A stretch of DNA of 64,000 nt from Alkalicoccobacillus gibsonii (GTDB lineage Bacteria > Bacillota > Bacilli > Bacillales > Bacillaceae_D). Where the stretch lies: assembly GCF_016798245.1 (NCBI RefSeq), contig NZ_JAEUZA010000003.1, positions 62,001 to 126,000 of the forward strand, written 5' to 3'. The notes beneath the pieces were generated by a model. That model saw only the letters and a program-made list of their open reading frames with translations. It was not told where the DNA came from and ran no database searches. Shown piece after piece: positions 23,224-31,447 of this stretch. A program made the translations under genes and the position numbers. Every line of letters starts with the position of its first letter. The first letter of the stretch is position 1.

Positions 23224-24591
23224 ATGAAAAAAAGAATAGCGTGCCTGATGTTATGTGCCTTTTTAGGGTTAGCGGCCTGTAGTGAGGAAGAAGAACCATC
23301 GAGTGAAACCATTCAGGATCAAACAGTCGATGAAGCTGAGGAGCCGGAAGAATTAGATGAAACAGCGGAAGACGTAGAGGATGATTTAGAATCTGAGGCT
23401 AAAGCGGAGGAGGCGTTTACTCGGTACGAAACGGATTCTGTAGAAGAACTAATGAGGCAGGAGCCGGGACTCTATCATGGAGATGAATTTGATGAAGATA
23501 CGGTGGTTGAAGAGGTTAAGAACTTCCCAGAGGGTCTTACCGATCAACAGGCCTTTAATCGAATGCTTAATTTAATGGCGGAGGATTTTAGAGAAGAGCA
23601 GGATCTGTTCGACAACTACGAGGTTCAGTTTGAAGAATTAACGGAGATGCCAGGAGTAGAGCAGGCACAGGAAATGACTGAGCAAGAAGAGAAGCAGGAT
23701 CTTAATGTCCAGATTCTAATTGATGCAAGTGGTAGTATGGCGGCCGAGATGGATGGAAAGCCGAAGATGGACATTGCGAAGGAAGCGGTACAAACTTTTG
23801 CATCCAACTTACCCGAGGAAGCAAATGTGGCCTTGCATGTTTACGGACATAAAGGGAGTAATCAAACGGAAGGCAAAGAAGAATCCTGTTCTCAAACGGA
23901 GACGCTTTATTCATTTAATCAGTATGATGAAGTGGATTTCCAAGCGTCGTTAGATTCGTTTCAAGCTACAGGATATACACCGATTGCGTTAGCGATTGAA
24001 GAGGCAGGGGCTCTATTCCCTGAGAGTGGAGAGAATATCATTTATATCGTGAGTGACGGAGAAGAAACGTGCGGAGGGAATCCGGTTGAAGCAACAATGT
24101 CACTTCAGCATTCAGGTGTATCAGCGGTTGTACATATCATTGGTTTTGATGTAAATGATGCAGAGCGCCAAGCACTTGAAGCGATTGCTGATGCAGGAGA
24201 AGGTGAATACTTCAGAGCAGACAATGCAGAGATGTTGGACGAGACATTTAGTCAAGAATCAGAGAACCTGGAGCTAGAATGGCTTCAATGGAGAAACACG
24301 AATATCTTAAACAATTTGATGTCTAAAAATGACCAGACCTTATCCTTACTCGAAATGCAGAACGCAGCAATTCTGAGGAGTTTGGATGAATTGAATCGAA
24401 TTATTTCTGTCATTTATAAAGTGAATGGCGAAGTTGATTTTGACGTTCGAGAAGTTCGTGAATTAGCAAGAGAGCGGAAGGATTTGATCTCTGATCATAT
24501 TCGAACGAGTAGGGAGGACTTAGACAAAAAAGTAAGAGAAACATTAGACGGAAGGGAAGAAGAGATTAGAGACAATGGAAGTGAAGATTAA
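23224..24591 (+). CDS. Lipoprotein with von Willebrand factor A domain
   Basis: 455 residues. A signal peptide ends in the lipobox LAAC (Cys about residue 19), followed by an acidic low-complexity linker of about 45 residues. A VWA domain starts at about residue 160 with the MIDAS motif DASGSM and continues through ATGYTPIALAIEEAG and YIVSDGEETCGG. The C-terminal about 100 residues are helical and charged. It should sit on the outer face of the membrane, binding a divalent cation and a partner. AAAGGTGAG lies before the ATG. It is monocistronic and ends at a hairpin. Confidence 0.85.
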   Translation: MKKRIACLMLCAFLGLAACSEEEEPSSETIQDQTVDEAEEPEELDETAEDVEDDLESEAKAEEAFTRYETDSVEELMRQEPGLYHGDEFDEDTVVEEVKNFPEGLTDQQAFNRMLNLMAEDFREEQDLFDNYEVQFEELTEMPGVEQAQEMTEQEEKQDLNVQILIDASGSMAAEMDGKPKMDIAKEAVQTFASNLPEEANVALHVYGHKGSNQTEGKEESCSQTETLYSFNQYDEVDFQASLDSFQATGYTPIALAIEEAGALFPESGENIIYIVSDGEETCGGNPVEATMSLQHSGVSAVVHIIGFDVNDAERQALEAIADAGEGEYFRADNAEMLDETFSQESENLELEWLQWRNTNILNNLMSKNDQTLSLLEMQNAAILRSLDELNRIISVIYKVNGEVDFDVREVRELARERKDLISDHIRTSREDLDKKVRETLDGREEEIRDNGSED

Positions 24592-24603
24592 CTAAAAGCA
24601 TAC

Positions 24604-24636
24604 AAAAAAGGACTTCTATCGATGGAAGTCCCTTTT
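24604..24636 (+). terminator. Terminator after the VWA lipoprotein gene
   Basis: AAAAAGGACTTC pairs with GAAGTCCCTTTT around eight bases. Confidence 0.78.
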
Positions 24637-24685
24637 GCATTTAAAATCAGTACATGAGTTGTTTAGTTTAAAGGAGGAGTTTGTC

Positions 24686-25135
24686 ATGCTCGTTAGAAAA
24701 TTTGAAGAAACAGATCAATTGTTTGTGATCGAATTAGCCAAACGGTTTAATAATATTGAACATTTAGCTTTTAGAAATGAGCAAGAGATGGGCAAAAAGC
24801 AAGAAGAGCTCGTAGTACAAGCTGTTATTAGCAATAAAGAAAACATATTCATAGCAGAGAGTGGCGGCGACAAATTAGGGTACATTGAGCTTAGAATTCA
24901 AGATGATTACTTCACAAATCGTAAACAAGCATATGTATCAGCGATAGCAGTGTCTGAAAAAAGTGAGGGGAAAGGCATAGCTAAAATTCTAATGAATCAT
25001 GCTGAAGAATGGGCGATCAATCAAGGGCTTACCCAGGTTAGTCTAGATGTCTTTTTAAAAAATAAAAAGGCAATTGATGTTTACGAACATTTAGGTTTTC
25101 AAAAAGAAATAGTAAAGATGGTTAAGAGTCTATAG
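24686..25135 (+). CDS. GNAT-family N-acetyltransferase
   Basis: 149 residues. The acetyl-CoA loop is in AIAVSEKSEGKGIAKILMNHAEEWA (about residues 88-112), followed by the NKKAIDVYEHLGFQKE signature. The acceptor is unknown. GGAGG lies seven bases before ATG 24686; the longer frame from 24635 overlaps the preceding terminator. The gene is convergent with the DJ-1-type gene, only four bases apart. Confidence 0.87.
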   Translation: MLVRKFEETDQLFVIELAKRFNNIEHLAFRNEQEMGKKQEELVVQAVISNKENIFIAESGGDKLGYIELRIQDDYFTNRKQAYVSAIAVSEKSEGKGIAKILMNHAEEWAINQGLTQVSLDVFLKNKKAIDVYEHLGFQKEIVKMVKSL

Positions 25136-25139
25136 CAAG

Positions 25140-25769
25140 TTATTTCAATGAGTTTATTAATTCAAAATAGTATTCAGGTTTTTGAGTTTTATATAGGTTG
25201 TACCACGCATGTAATGTATCTGGTCTCATAACCTCAAGTTTCTTCAGTACGTCCCTAGCAAATTCCAGGGGTGCTATGCCTGATGCAGTAATTAAATTCA
25301 CATCTGAGACGACAGATTCTAACTTATAATGTTCTTCTCCTCTATAGTTGGGACAGATCATTTTTGTGTAGTCTAAGTTGTTACTCGTATGATCTCTGGT
25401 ATCTAAGCATCCCATATTCGCGAGTCCCTCAATTGCTCCACAAATGGCAGCAACAATTGTACCAGTCTCTAATGCTTGAGCAGATCTTTCTAATATAGGT
25501 TGGTGCACCTCTTCACTCCAGGTAGTTCCACCTGGTAAGATTAAAAGGTCGTTTTTCTCAAGTGTACATTCAGAAAGGGAGATATCTGGACTTATGCTCA
25601 GGCCTCCCATTGTAGTAATTATTTCCTTGGTAGCTCCTACTGTCGTTACTTCAAAAGGTTCCAACTCTTTCTTGAAGTATCTACCTGAATGTAGTTCAGA
25701 GATTAAGTATCCATATTCCCAGTCCGACATGGTGTTAAATACATAGATAAAAACTCTTTCTGTTTGCAT
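25140..25769 (-). CDS. DJ-1/PfpI-family glutamine-amidotransferase-like protein
   Basis: 209 residues. The nucleophile-elbow Cys is in IVAAICGAIEGLANMG (about residue 109), preceded by LLILPGGTTW, a typical DJ-1/PfpI layout; the usual following His is replaced. Related Bacillus proteins (YoaZ/YdeA-like) are stress-related; the reaction is not known. TGGAGTG precedes ATG 25769, so the seven extra residues of the longer frame are dropped. The gene shares a terminator region with the WYL regulator upstream. Confidence 0.8.
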   Translation of the reverse strand: MQTERVFIYVFNTMSDWEYGYLISELHSGRYFKKELEPFEVTTVGATKEIITTMGGLSISPDISLSECTLEKNDLLILPGGTTWSEEVHQPILERSAQALETGTIVAAICGAIEGLANMGCLDTRDHTSNNLDYTKMICPNYRGEEHYKLESVVSDVNLITASGIAPLEFARDVLKKLEVMRPDTLHAWYNLYKTQKPEYYFELINSLK

Positions 25770-25810
25770 TGATTCACACTCCAATCTCATTTGATATACA
25801 CAGTATAAGA

Positions 25811-25851
25811 AAACATCCCTGACAGTTACCGTCAGGGATGCTTTTATTTTT
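25811..25851 (-). terminator. Terminator of the WYL regulator gene
   Basis: CATCCCTGAC pairs with GTCAGGGATG around seven bases. The plus side is followed by CTTTTATTTTT and the minus side by TTTTCTTAT, so it can act in either direction. Confidence 0.75.
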
Positions 25852-26806
25852 CATGAAATGTTATTAAATCGGATAGAACTTCAACAAGTCTTTTCTTAAG
25901 ACTTGCTGGCTCAATCACTTTAATTGATTTATTAAATGGTAATAATAAATAAGGAACATAGGTATGTGTGACATCTTTTTCTAGCGCGAAAATGGCTATA
26001 TCTGAGGTTTGTTCTTTTAAGTAATTCCCCAAAAACCAATGTTGGCAAAGATCAGCTAAGACTTGCTTATTTCCACTAACAACCAAAGAAATAACACTTT
26101 CATTTTCATCTAAAGTAGGAAGAAGACCTTCCATAAAATGATCACGTGCTGAGAAATGTTTTGGCTGATTAAAAGTATCCTCAGTTATCACCAGGCTTGC
26201 CATTCGAGCTACTCTAAAACTACGGATATCCTGCCTACGATGACAATATCCAATCATGTACCACTTGTTATTCCAATAGATCACTTTATACGGATCGACT
26301 AATCTTTCGTTTAATTGTGAGTCTCCAGTTTTATGGTATTGAATCTTTACCGAATAATCATTAGCTACGGCCATCTCCAATTTCTTTAAATAAGGCTCTA
26401 TTGAATGTGAACGTAACCGATTTATCACTTCAAGGGTTCTTAAATGTGTGTTTGTTTTTAATTTCTGCTCTTGATTTGAATAGTTGCTTAGCTTGGAAAT
26501 GGCACTGTTTAGTGCATCACCGCCATAGTATCCCGCTTCTTCTGCAAAAACAGCAGCGTGAAAAAGTGAAGTTTGCTCTTCAGAATCAAAAAAGAGAGGA
26601 GCTTCAATAAAATCATTTAACAAAGTGTATCCGCCATTATGTCCTGGTTCTGAAATGATAGGTACACCGCTTGTTGTAAGGGTATCAATATAACGGTAGA
26701 CGGTTCGTATATTCATCTCTAATTTTTCTGATATTTGCTTTGCAGTAATCTTTTCATCTGAACGAAGCATCCATAGAATAGCTAACATATTGTCTATTTT
26801 AGGCAT
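25844..26806 (-). CDS. HTH/WYL-domain transcriptional regulator (YafY type)
   Basis: 320 residues. The N-terminal winged helix is NMLAILWMLRSDEKITAKQISEKLEMNIRTVYRYIDTL. The WYL domain has YKVIYWNNKWYMIGYCHRRQDIRSFRVARM, which binds nucleotide-like or oligonucleotide ligands in some family members, and a C-terminal WCX-like region follows. GAGGTG lies before the ATG at 26806; the 16 extra residues of the longer frame look non-coding. The divergent neighbour is the phospholipase-D-like gene. The ligand and targets are unknown. Confidence 0.87.
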   Translation of the reverse strand: MPKIDNMLAILWMLRSDEKITAKQISEKLEMNIRTVYRYIDTLTTSGVPIISEPGHNGGYTLLNDFIEAPLFFDSEEQTSLFHAAVFAEEAGYYGGDALNSAISKLSNYSNQEQKLKTNTHLRTLEVINRLRSHSIEPYLKKLEMAVANDYSVKIQYHKTGDSQLNERLVDPYKVIYWNNKWYMIGYCHRRQDIRSFRVARMASLVITEDTFNQPKHFSARDHFMEGLLPTLDENESVISLVVSGNKQVLADLCQHWFLGNYLKEQTSDIAIFALEKDVTHTYVPYLLLPFNKSIKVIEPASLKKRLVEVLSDLITFHEK

Positions 26807-27019
26807 ATAATTCACCTCGATATGATAATTAATTTGATTGATATATACCAACATACTACACCTTTACGTTAAATACATTTATTTTCCAAAATAAAAGGTT
26901 ACAAGAATAAATCCTTCGTTTGAACAAAAGATATAAAAACCTATACCTTTAACGGACTATCAAAACGGGTCAGTTCGAATGTGAGGAATTAGAAAAGCAT
27001 AAGGGAGATTTATCATGAA

Positions 27020-28417
27020 ATGGATGTGGCTATTTTGATTAAAAATATCTTGCTGACAATAATAACTTTGTATGCTATCTACGTTTTGCTTGGTGCGTAC
27101 ATTCTTTTCTTTCTTCCGATTTCTTATCACAAAACCTCTGATAAAGCCCCGTTACTTTTATCGGAGGACGTACAAAATAAAGATCATGTGCTTCTTTTAG
27201 AAGATGGTTTTGAATCTGGTCAAGTTCGAATGCAAGCGATAAAGGAAGCCCAGTCAAGTATAGACTTTATCTCTTATTCCGTTCAAAAAGGGAAAACATC
27301 ACACCTTTTTATGGCGGAGTTGTTTGAGGCTGCTGATCGAGGGGTGCACGTTCGGGTATTATTAGACGGTTTATTCCATAATCTTCGTGGCGACTTAGGA
27401 GATGTAAGGGAAGCGATTGCCGCTCATCCGAACATGGAGCTGCGTTATTATGAGCCTTTTAAGCTGTTAAAGCCTTGGTCCTGGCACAACCGCTTACATG
27501 ACAAGCTGCTTATTATTGATGAAACGTATGGAATCATTGGTGGGAGAAACATTGGTGATAAGTATCTTTCAAAAAAACGTCCAAAGGATTATGTCTTTGA
27601 CCGGGATGTCCTCGTTTATAACAAGAATAAACAGAACAGTTCACTGTTAGAGATGAAGGAATATGCTAATGAACTGTGGGAGCATCCTTTTACCAAACAG
27701 GAAAAGCATGCAAAAGATACAAACTCAGCCAAAGGCAAAGACTTTCAGGAGAAGTTAAAAGGTGAACTGCAGTTAGCTCGTGACGAAAATGATGCGTTTG
27801 TTCGTCCACTTTCTCAGGATTGGATGAATCAAGCCATACAGGCAGACCACATATCGTTTGTCTCGAATCCTCTAACAAGGCTTAATAAGTATCCTTATCT
27901 ATGGAAGACGTTTACTGAGTTAGCTACAAATGCGGAATCTAAAGTATACATGCAAACACCTTATGCGATTCCAACAAATCAAATGATCAAGCATGTGGAG
28001 ATGCAATCACATGTTCAACACGACATGATGACTAACTCTATTCAACAGACGCCGAATCCTATGGCGTTTTCTGGTTACTTAGGTACAAGAGATGAGATCC
28101 TAAATAGTGGCGTTTCCATCTATGAATATAGAGGCAACTACTCTATCCATGCTAAATCATTTGTTATCGATGATTACCTAAGCATGGTTGGCTCATTTAA
28201 TCTGGATGCCAGGTCAAGTTATTTAAATACTGAGTCAGCTGTTTTAATACAAGGTTCTGAATTTGCGTCAGAGTTAACGAAGAAAATGGACGAGAAGAAG
28301 GAGAGAAGTGTTAAACAGCCAAGAGAGACTACTTTAAAGGAGGGTAAACGCACGTTTAAAACGGTAGCCATTAAGGTTTTGTCTGAAGTTTCATTTCTCT
28401 GGAGGATTTTCCTATAA
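27020..28417 (+). CDS. Phospholipase D-superfamily protein (cardiolipin-synthase-like)
   Basis: 465 residues. One N-terminal membrane segment (about residues 10-32) is followed by two HKD motifs: LHDKLLIIDETYGIIGGRN (about 154-172) and IHAKSFVIDDYLSMVGSFNLDARS. Such enzymes transfer phosphatidyl groups or hydrolyse phosphodiesters. The start is uncertain: the best-placed ATG at 27015 after AAGGGAG reads only MKWMWLF then stop, and the long frame begins with an overlapping ATG at 27020. That might be a start choice, a tiny leader peptide or a frameshift. A GC-rich hairpin follows the stop. Confidence 0.85.
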   Translation: MDVAILIKNILLTIITLYAIYVLLGAYILFFLPISYHKTSDKAPLLLSEDVQNKDHVLLLEDGFESGQVRMQAIKEAQSSIDFISYSVQKGKTSHLFMAELFEAADRGVHVRVLLDGLFHNLRGDLGDVREAIAAHPNMELRYYEPFKLLKPWSWHNRLHDKLLIIDETYGIIGGRNIGDKYLSKKRPKDYVFDRDVLVYNKNKQNSSLLEMKEYANELWEHPFTKQEKHAKDTNSAKGKDFQEKLKGELQLARDENDAFVRPLSQDWMNQAIQADHISFVSNPLTRLNKYPYLWKTFTELATNAESKVYMQTPYAIPTNQMIKHVEMQSHVQHDMMTNSIQQTPNPMAFSGYLGTRDEILNSGVSIYEYRGNYSIHAKSFVIDDYLSMVGSFNLDARSSYLNTESAVLIQGSEFASELTKKMDEKKERSVKQPRETTLKEGKRTFKTVAIKVLSEVSFLWRIFL

Positions 28418-28422
28418 GTTGA

Positions 28423-28451
28423 ATCCCCCTTTGCTAAGAGGCAAAGGGGGG
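28423..28451. other. GC-rich hairpin without T run
   Basis: CCCCCTTTGC pairs with GCAAAGGGGG around six bases, between the convergent phospholipase-like and DUF418-like genes. It may end or stabilise transcripts. Confidence 0.6.
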
Positions 28452-28476
28452 TGAACTGTAACCAAATGCAATTGCA

Positions 28477-29589
28477 TCACGACCATCTTCTCATTGACAT
28501 TTCGATTGGTCCTCTACTATACTTTCTTCTCCAAAAAGCAGAGAAGATGACACTCACGATGAAGAACACACAAGCATAAATAAAAATAGGCAAAAGTGGT
28601 TGGGCCACATATCCATTAAACAGAACGACTTTATCAAAGATCAGTAGTACAACGATTCCAATGACAACGTGACTTACATAATGGGTTAATGTTAATTGGC
28701 CTGTGTAGATAAGTGAACGAATGAGAAGATTATTTGACCATTTGTTAACGATGTAAATAGATAACATAATTACCAGTAGCGCAGAGGCTGAATTAGAGAG
28801 TAGATAGAATAGATTCGGTGGGAATGGACCTGTGTCAAAGATGAAAAGCGCACGTTCCATATCTAGAATGGAAGGTGAAAAAAGGTGGACCAAGATTTTA
28901 GATAAAAGCTCTGTTGCTGTAAGCATACTTAAGCTCACAATGAGTATAATTTTTCTTATTCTGGCATCCGTTAAATTCAGTCGACCGATTAGCATGCCTA
29001 TAAGTAAAAAGCCAATCCACGGGAAAACAGGATGGTATCCATTGAAGAATAAGTTTCTAAGAAATCCTGTCACGGTCCAGAAATCAAGATAATCTAAAAA
29101 GGGCTGAGTTGGACTCCATCCATGCATATAGTTAAAGAAGATTTGGCAGAACTGAGCCACAAGGGAAATAGTCGCAAGGAGTACGATAATAAACGTTGGT
29201 GAGGTTAGGATAATAAAAGCTGCAACACACATAAAAAAACCATAATAGTGTAAGATGTCTCCTGACCAACCAATGCTGTATAATAGCATACCGAGTACAA
29301 ATAAGAAGAGGGACCGCTTTAGTAAAGAGGTTCGTGCACGTTGAATCACTTCTTGCTCTGACGTGATACGAGCTTTCCTCGTCATCAATGAGATCCCGAT
29401 ACCAGCCAACGTAACAAAAGTAGCTGCAGCTCTTCCTTCAAATAGGTTGGTGAACCAGACCAAAGCAGGTGCACCGTTGCCCTGTGCTCCAGTAGACACC
29501 ATGAAATTCATCACGAGCATTCCAAACATTGCAAGTGCACGAGCAAAGTCTAATCCTTCTATACGATGACTGTTTAGATTACTGCTCAT
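28477..29589 (-). CDS. DUF418/HGSNAT-like polytopic membrane protein
   Basis: 370 residues and about ten membrane segments. It starts RIEGLDFARALAMFGMLVMNF, the signature shared by DUF418 proteins and the heparan-acetyltransferase-like (YeiB) group. The C-terminal TGQLTLTHYVSHVVIGIVV matches DUF418. Possible roles are acyl transfer or transport at the membrane; none is shown. Its ATG overlaps the TetR stop codon (four bases), so the two are translationally coupled. Confidence 0.83.
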   Translation of the reverse strand: MSSNLNSHRIEGLDFARALAMFGMLVMNFMVSTGAQGNGAPALVWFTNLFEGRAAATFVTLAGIGISLMTRKARITSEQEVIQRARTSLLKRSLFLFVLGMLLYSIGWSGDILHYYGFFMCVAAFIILTSPTFIIVLLATISLVAQFCQIFFNYMHGWSPTQPFLDYLDFWTVTGFLRNLFFNGYHPVFPWIGFLLIGMLIGRLNLTDARIRKIILIVSLSMLTATELLSKILVHLFSPSILDMERALFIFDTGPFPPNLFYLLSNSASALLVIMLSIYIVNKWSNNLLIRSLIYTGQLTLTHYVSHVVIGIVVLLIFDKVVLFNGYVAQPLLPIFIYACVFFIVSVIFSAFWRRKYSRGPIEMSMRRWS

Positions 29590-30173
29590 AACTCTATACC
29601 TCTTAGTGTATTATCTACAGCTTCACGCCACACCAGTTCAAAGTCTAATTTCGTATCAGTTAAGATGAAGTTTGTAATGTTATCAAAGACCAGGCCAAGC
29701 AATTGCGACTTAATTAAAATGTTTTCATCCTTGATTGCTTTCATTTTAACCGCATGCTTAAACAGATCATAAAAGGTATTAAAGAATTTCTGCTGAATTT
29801 CTGTGATTTTTTCGGAGTAATAAGAGTCACGAGAGGCTAGCAAGAGGTATTGATTAAACAATTGATTAAACTGCAGATTTTGTTTTTGAAGGGAAATGGC
29901 TTTTTTCCCTAAGCTATATAAAACCGTGCGTAGATCCATATCGTTCATTTCTTTTAAATCGATAGACGTGATCGACTGAATCTCTTTAGCAATGATGTCG
30001 AAAAGCCCTTTAATCAGGTCATCCTTTGATTTGAAATAGTAATAAACAGCGGGTTTTGTAATTCCCACTTCCGCTGCGATGTTAGCCATGCTTGTTTGAT
30101 CAAACCCTTTTTCCGAGAACATGGAAAAGGCCGTTTCGATAATCTGCTTGTGTGTTTGTTCCTTATCGCGCAT
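29586..30173 (-). CDS. TetR-family transcriptional regulator
   Basis: 195 residues. The N-terminal helix-turn-helix is FSEKGFDQTSMANIAAEVGITKPAVYYYFKSKDDLIKGLFD (about residues 18-58), and the rest is the ligand-binding helical domain. GGAGGAG lies before the ATG. It is cotranscribed with the DUF418-type gene and has a perfect palindrome in its own promoter region, so it likely autoregulates the pair. The ligand is unknown. Confidence 0.9.
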   Translation of the reverse strand: MRDKEQTHKQIIETAFSMFSEKGFDQTSMANIAAEVGITKPAVYYYFKSKDDLIKGLFDIIAKEIQSITSIDLKEMNDMDLRTVLYSLGKKAISLQKQNLQFNQLFNQYLLLASRDSYYSEKITEIQQKFFNTFYDLFKHAVKMKAIKDENILIKSQLLGLVFDNITNFILTDTKLDFELVWREAVDNTLRGIEL

Positions 30174-30188
30174 ATGATCTCCTCCTTT

Positions 30189-30210
30189 ATTTACTTACCG
30201 GTAAGTAAAT
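30189..30210. promoter_or_regulatory. 22-base perfect palindrome, TetR operator
   Basis: The palindrome with half-site ATTTACTTACC is centred between 30199 and 30200, 15 bases upstream of the tetR start, and contains TTACTTACC/GGTAAGTAA, a common TetR-family operator form. Confidence 0.85.
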
Positions 30211-30523
30211 AATACACTATTCTAAGGATTATGCAACCTAAATATATTTCTTGTTGAAATTGACATATAAAAAGATTTTGGAACGAGTGCATGACTTAAA
30301 TGGAAATAATAGAAAGTAACTTATTCATACTTTGACCCTGGGCATCAGGGTTATTTTTCGTTTGTTAATTTTATCTTCTTTAATTTTACAAGCGCCTAAC
30401 CAAGACAATTTTTGTCCTCTCCCTTTAAAGCCGTTATACAAAGGCATATCTCAAGTTTTGTCTGTTTTAAGCCGTCATGGTAAGACAGTAAGCTTAGGCT
30501 AATTCAGAAAGGGAGCTGATGCT
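30211..30523 (+). promoter_or_regulatory. Leader/promoter region of the glycosidase operon
   Basis: No gene is seen here. A terminator-like hairpin, ACCCTG/CAGGGT followed by TATTTTT, lies at about 30335-30357. A promoter, TTGTCT (30458-30463), 17-base spacer and TAAGAC (30481-30486), follows. CTGTTTTA and TAAGACAG form an imperfect inverted repeat across the promoter (30462-30488) and could be an operator. Confidence 0.5.
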
Positions 30524-31396
30524 ATGAAGGAACAAAAACAATCCATTGGATTTATCGGTACGGGTGTTATGGGGAAGAGCATGGTCCGCAACTTGTTACG
30601 TGCCAATTATCCTGTAAAAGTGTTTAGTCGAACAAAATTAAAAGCAGAGGAGCTCATACAAGAGGGTGCTGTCTGGCACGACTCACCTGCTGAGCTTGTA
30701 ACACATTGTGATGTGCTAATCTCCATTGTTGGATATCCAGCAGACGTGGAGGAGATCTACTTAGGTGCTGATGGCTTAATTCAAGCGGCAAAGCCAGGAA
30801 CTATTTTTATAGATATGACAACTTCGAGTCCGAAGTTAGCCAACGACATTGAGGATGAGGCGAAAAGGTACCACTGCCACGCATTAGATGCGCCTGTTTC
30901 AGGTGGAGATGTTGGTGCACGAAATGGAGCTCTTTCTATTATGGTAGGTGGGGAGAAGGATATCTTTGAAAAAGTTCTACCAATCTTCTCGGTGCTCGGA
31001 TCTAATGTGGTACATCAAGGTCCATCCGGAGCGGGACAGCATACCAAAATGAGTAATCAAATAGCAATTGCTTCAAACATGATGGGTGTTTGTGAAGCTA
31101 TCAAATATGCCGAACGCTCTGGATTGAATCCCACGACTGTTCTAAAAAGTATTGAAAGCGGTTCTGCCGGAAGCTGGTCGTTAAGCAATTTAGGTCCAAG
31201 AATAATTGATGAAAATTTCGATCCTGGCTTTTATGTAAAACATTTTATCAAGGATATGGGCATCGCCATTCAATCTTCCGAAGAGATGGAATTAAAACTA
31301 TATGGCTTGGAACTTGCTAAGGCGCTCTATCGTGATTTAGCGGAAAAGGGCTATGAGGATCGTGGAACGCACGCATTGTTTAAGCTATACGAGTAA
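30524..31396 (+). CDS. NAD(P)-dependent beta-hydroxyacid dehydrogenase (3-hydroxyisobutyrate dehydrogenase family)
   Basis: 290 residues. The dinucleotide loop is GFIGTGVMGKSM (about residues 9-20), the substrate-binding DAPVSGGDVGARNGALSIMVGG follows, and the catalytic Lys is in GAGQHTKMSNQI. The family oxidises beta-hydroxyacids such as hydroxyisobutyrate, tartronate semialdehyde or gluconate-like sugar acids. GGGAG lies before the ATG. It opens the glycosidase/ABC operon, with 51 bases to the next start, which suggests a sugar-acid step in that pathway (inference). Confidence 0.9.
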   Translation: MKEQKQSIGFIGTGVMGKSMVRNLLRANYPVKVFSRTKLKAEELIQEGAVWHDSPAELVTHCDVLISIVGYPADVEEIYLGADGLIQAAKPGTIFIDMTTSSPKLANDIEDEAKRYHCHALDAPVSGGDVGARNGALSIMVGGEKDIFEKVLPIFSVLGSNVVHQGPSGAGQHTKMSNQIAIASNMMGVCEAIKYAERSGLNPTTVLKSIESGSAGSWSLSNLGPRIIDENFDPGFYVKHFIKDMGIAIQSSEEMELKLYGLELAKALYRDLAEKGYEDRGTHALFKLYE

Positions 31397-31447
31397 GTAG
31401 GTTCGCAGACACTTATGGTAATTGTTGAAACTAGAAGGGAGGATATC

